From: Saprolegnia diclina VS20 | Taxonomy: Eukaryota > Oomycota > Saprolegniomycetes > Saprolegniales > Saprolegniaceae | Assembly (NCBI RefSeq): GCF_000281045.1 | Contig: NW_008246101.1 | Coordinates: 311,495 to 351,449, forward strand | DNA length: 39,955 nt | Direction: 5' to 3' | Shown: positions 38,321 to 39,955 of the stretch, in pieces | Position numbering within the stretch: the first letter of the stretch is position 1 | How the letters are laid out: the number at the start of each line of letters is the position of its first letter | The notes under the pieces: generated by a model | What the model was told of the DNA's origin: nothing | Seen by the model: the letters and a program-made list of their open reading frames with translations, nothing else | Databases searched by the model: none | Translations under genes and position numbers: made by a program

Positions 38321-39955
38321 TCACTTGGGGACCGTCGAGGCTTGGTAGGAAATGGTCGTGCGGTTCGCGGCTGTCGGACACACCTCGCCCGCCTGGAACT
38401 GCGTGTACGTCTCGAGGACGAGGTCGATGCGCGTCGCTTCGGCGGCATCGACGAGGTACTTGGCCGACCCGCCGACAAACTGGTCAAAGAGGTCCTTCAT
38501 GTACGTCGAGAAGGACAGGTTGATCTTGTCACCGTCCTTGACATCACCCGACTTGCCGTTGACTTCGCCGTCCCACTGGAGGCTCGTGAGCGCGCCCTGG
38601 CCCTTGACAACGCCGTTGCACACAAAAGCGGCCTTGACGCCCGAGAGTTGCGGGTAGAATCCGTTGCTTTCGAAGCTTCGGCTTTGGTTCGCGCACGATT
38701 GGCTGAACTGGGTGCCCAAAAACTTCTTGAAGCTAGCGCCGTCCGTCGAGATGACCGCAATCATGTTGCCAAACGGCGACCACGAGATGAGGTCCCCGAG
38801 CGAGAACGGACCAGCCGGCCAAACCTTCTCCGTGCGAATGCCGCCGGCGTTCATGTAGCCGACATCAACGGCCACCTTCTTGTGGAAGGCCTTGAACGCA
38901 TCCGCAAAAAAGTTGCCGATCGGCGCCTCACCGAATCGCAGGAGCTTGGTCGTCAAGTCCGTCGATGCGCAAAGCGCGCCGACAGTGCGCGTAAAGAGCA
39001 CGTTGATCTGGGCGTCATACGACTTGATGATCTCGTCAAACGCCGGGTCCGACGGCATCTCGTTCGTGATCACGAGGTTCTTGTGGCTCATCTTGGTGAA
39101 CGCCGTCGTCGCCTTGTTGGCTGCATCGGTTGACCGGGCATAGTACTTGATGTCCGAGATCCACACGCTGCGGAAGTTGAGGTCCGACTTGAGGTACGGC
39201 GTGCCAAAGTTGGTCTGGAGCATCGCCGAGTGGTCGTGGCCGCCGTAAATGATGTCGACGCCCTTGACCTGCTGCGAGAAGCGGTTGTCGTCGTCCAAGA
39301 ACTGGTGCGTAAGCGCAATCACCATGTCGACCTTCTCGACCTCGCGAAGGTACTTGACCAGCGCTTTGGCCGCCTCGATCGGGTCCGTCCAGTACAAGCC
39401 CTTGGACGTATCCTGCATGTCGTACATGACGCCAAAAGCGCCCACCTTCATGGTGCCCATCGTCGTCGAGTTGAACTTCTTGATCGCATACGGTTGGGTG
39501 CCGCGGAGGAGCTTCTTGGTCGAGGCCTCGTACGCGTTGACGTTGAGCCAATGAAACTTGGAGGCGGCCGAGACGTTGAGGAACGCGTCGATGCCAAAGT
39601 CAAACTCGTGGTTGCCGAGACACGCAAAGTCAACACCGAGTGCGTTGTGAGCCTCGATCATCTGGAGACCCTTGAACTGGCCGGACCAGAGCGACGGCGA
39701 CATGGTGTCGCCCGCAAAGATGACCAAACTGTTTTCAAAGCTCTTGCGGAGCTTCTGCGCGATGGGGATGACGCGCGAGGGACCGCCGACGAGGACGCCA
39801 TACTGTGCCGTGTCGTTCTCGGCCTTCATCTCGTACACGTCGTTGTACGAGAGCACTTGAAAATGGGCCGTGGGTGGGCGCGCCGTGCCGCAGTCGCCGA
39901 CAACGGCCGTCGCAGAGACACCGAGGAGAAACACGAGCTTGGAGATCGCGGCTAC
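38321..39955 (-). CDS. Secreted 5'-nucleotidase / metallophosphoesterase (partial, 5' end outside window)
   Basis: The frame runs from the right edge to a TGA at 38323-38321, about 544 codons, with the initiator outside the window. The first visible residues (AAISKLVFLLGVSATAVVG) are the end of a signal peptide. The N-terminal metallophosphoesterase domain has VLSYNDVYEM, VIFAGDTMSPS, CLGNHEFDFG, VIALTHQFLDDD and IIYGGHDHS, the metal-ligand motifs of the UshA/NT5E family. The C-terminal substrate domain has GEAPIGNFFADAFK, NAGGIRT, SLGDLISWSPFGN and FESNGFYPQLSGVK. Such enzymes hydrolyse extracellular nucleotides or cyclic phosphodiesters. No GPI or membrane anchor is evident at the C-terminus, so a soluble secreted enzyme is likely. 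It sits next to the secreted lectin, both on the minus strand. Confidence 0.93.
   Translation of the reverse strand, partial: VAAISKLVFLLGVSATAVVGDCGTARPPTAHFQVLSYNDVYEMKAENDTAQYGVLVGGPSRVIPIAQKLRKSFENSLVIFAGDTMSPSLWSGQFKGLQMIEAHNALGVDFACLGNHEFDFGIDAFLNVSAASKFHWLNVNAYEASTKKLLRGTQPYAIKKFNSTTMGTMKVGAFGVMYDMQDTSKGLYWTDPIEAAKALVKYLREVEKVDMVIALTHQFLDDDNRFSQQVKGVDIIYGGHDHSAMLQTNFGTPYLKSDLNFRSVWISDIKYYARSTDAANKATTAFTKMSHKNLVITNEMPSDPAFDEIIKSYDAQINVLFTRTVGALCASTDLTTKLLRFGEAPIGNFFADAFKAFHKKVAVDVGYMNAGGIRTEKVWPAGPFSLGDLISWSPFGNMIAVISTDGASFKKFLGTQFSQSCANQSRSFESNGFYPQLSGVKAAFVCNGVVKGQGALTSLQWDGEVNGKSGDVKDGDKINLSFSTYMKDLFDQFVGGSAKYLVDAAEATRIDLVLETYTQFQAGEVCPTAANRTTISYQASTVPK

Overview
The window is nuclear DNA from a eukaryote with a compact, GC-rich genome, most likely an oomycete of the Saprolegniales. 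This is inferred from gene content and style; no species is assigned. The support is: very short introns (42-75 nt, mostly 43-55), strong G/C bias at third codon positions, and genes packed on both strands with short intergenic gaps. There is also a Crinkler-type (CRN) header domain, ankyrin and F-box-like proteins, and a secreted ricin-B lectin next to a secreted 5'-nucleotidase. I see no operons, prokaryotic signals, viral genes, tRNA/rRNA genes or CRISPR array.

Layout, left to right. 1-1257 (-): membrane protein with a C-terminal ATP-grasp domain, cut by the left edge. 1258-3903: gene-poor, with a decayed coding relic. 3904-6928 (-): ATAD5/Elg1-like PCNA unloader in eight exons. 7243-8775 (-): COQ6, divergent from 8946-10965 (+), an RRM/CCCH/B-box/R3H protein. 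11388-12207 (-): nitroreductase, divergent from 12516-13799 (+), a CAP-Gly plus tubulin-cofactor-C fusion. 13849-14675 (-): RNA polymerase I subunit RPA43-like. 15016-15441 (-): small coiled-coil protein. 16017-16703 (+): eIF2-beta. 17612-18050 (-): F-box-like fragment. 18162-19008 (-): ankyrin protein. 19159-20278 (+): SUMO E1 subunit SAE1/AOS1. 20409-20894 (-): NAC-beta/BTF3. 21588-23026 (-): DUG3-like glutamine amidotransferase in nine exons. 23573-24439 (-): Rab32-family GTPase. 25187-25510 (+): complex I subunit NDUFA8-like. 25569-28416 (-): NAA25, auxiliary subunit of NatB. 28777-29340 (+): LSM1. 29425-30612 (-): CRN header fused to a CENP-B/Tc5-type DNA-binding region. 32227-33189 (+): ankyrin protein. 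33294-33661 (-): CKS1. 34712-36250 (+): cytosolic AsnRS. 36298-36450: minisatellite. 36636-37424 (-): secreted ricin-B lectin. 38321-39955 (-): secreted 5'-nucleotidase, cut by the right edge.

Most genes are unrelated housekeeping functions (translation, mRNA decay, transcription, replication, SUMO, N-terminal acetylation, respiration, cell cycle), so the order reflects chromosome packing rather than a pathway cluster. The unusual items are domain combinations: the CRN-header/CENP-B protein, the RRM-CCCH-B-box-R3H protein, the CAP-Gly-TBCC fusion and the membrane ATP-grasp protein. A second theme is splicing. I reconstructed 39 introns by eye; 33 end in TAG and 28 begin GTAC or GTAG. Several leave the reading frame open, so ORF-only annotation would be wrong here. 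CCAAT/ATTGG boxes recur just upstream of many start codons.
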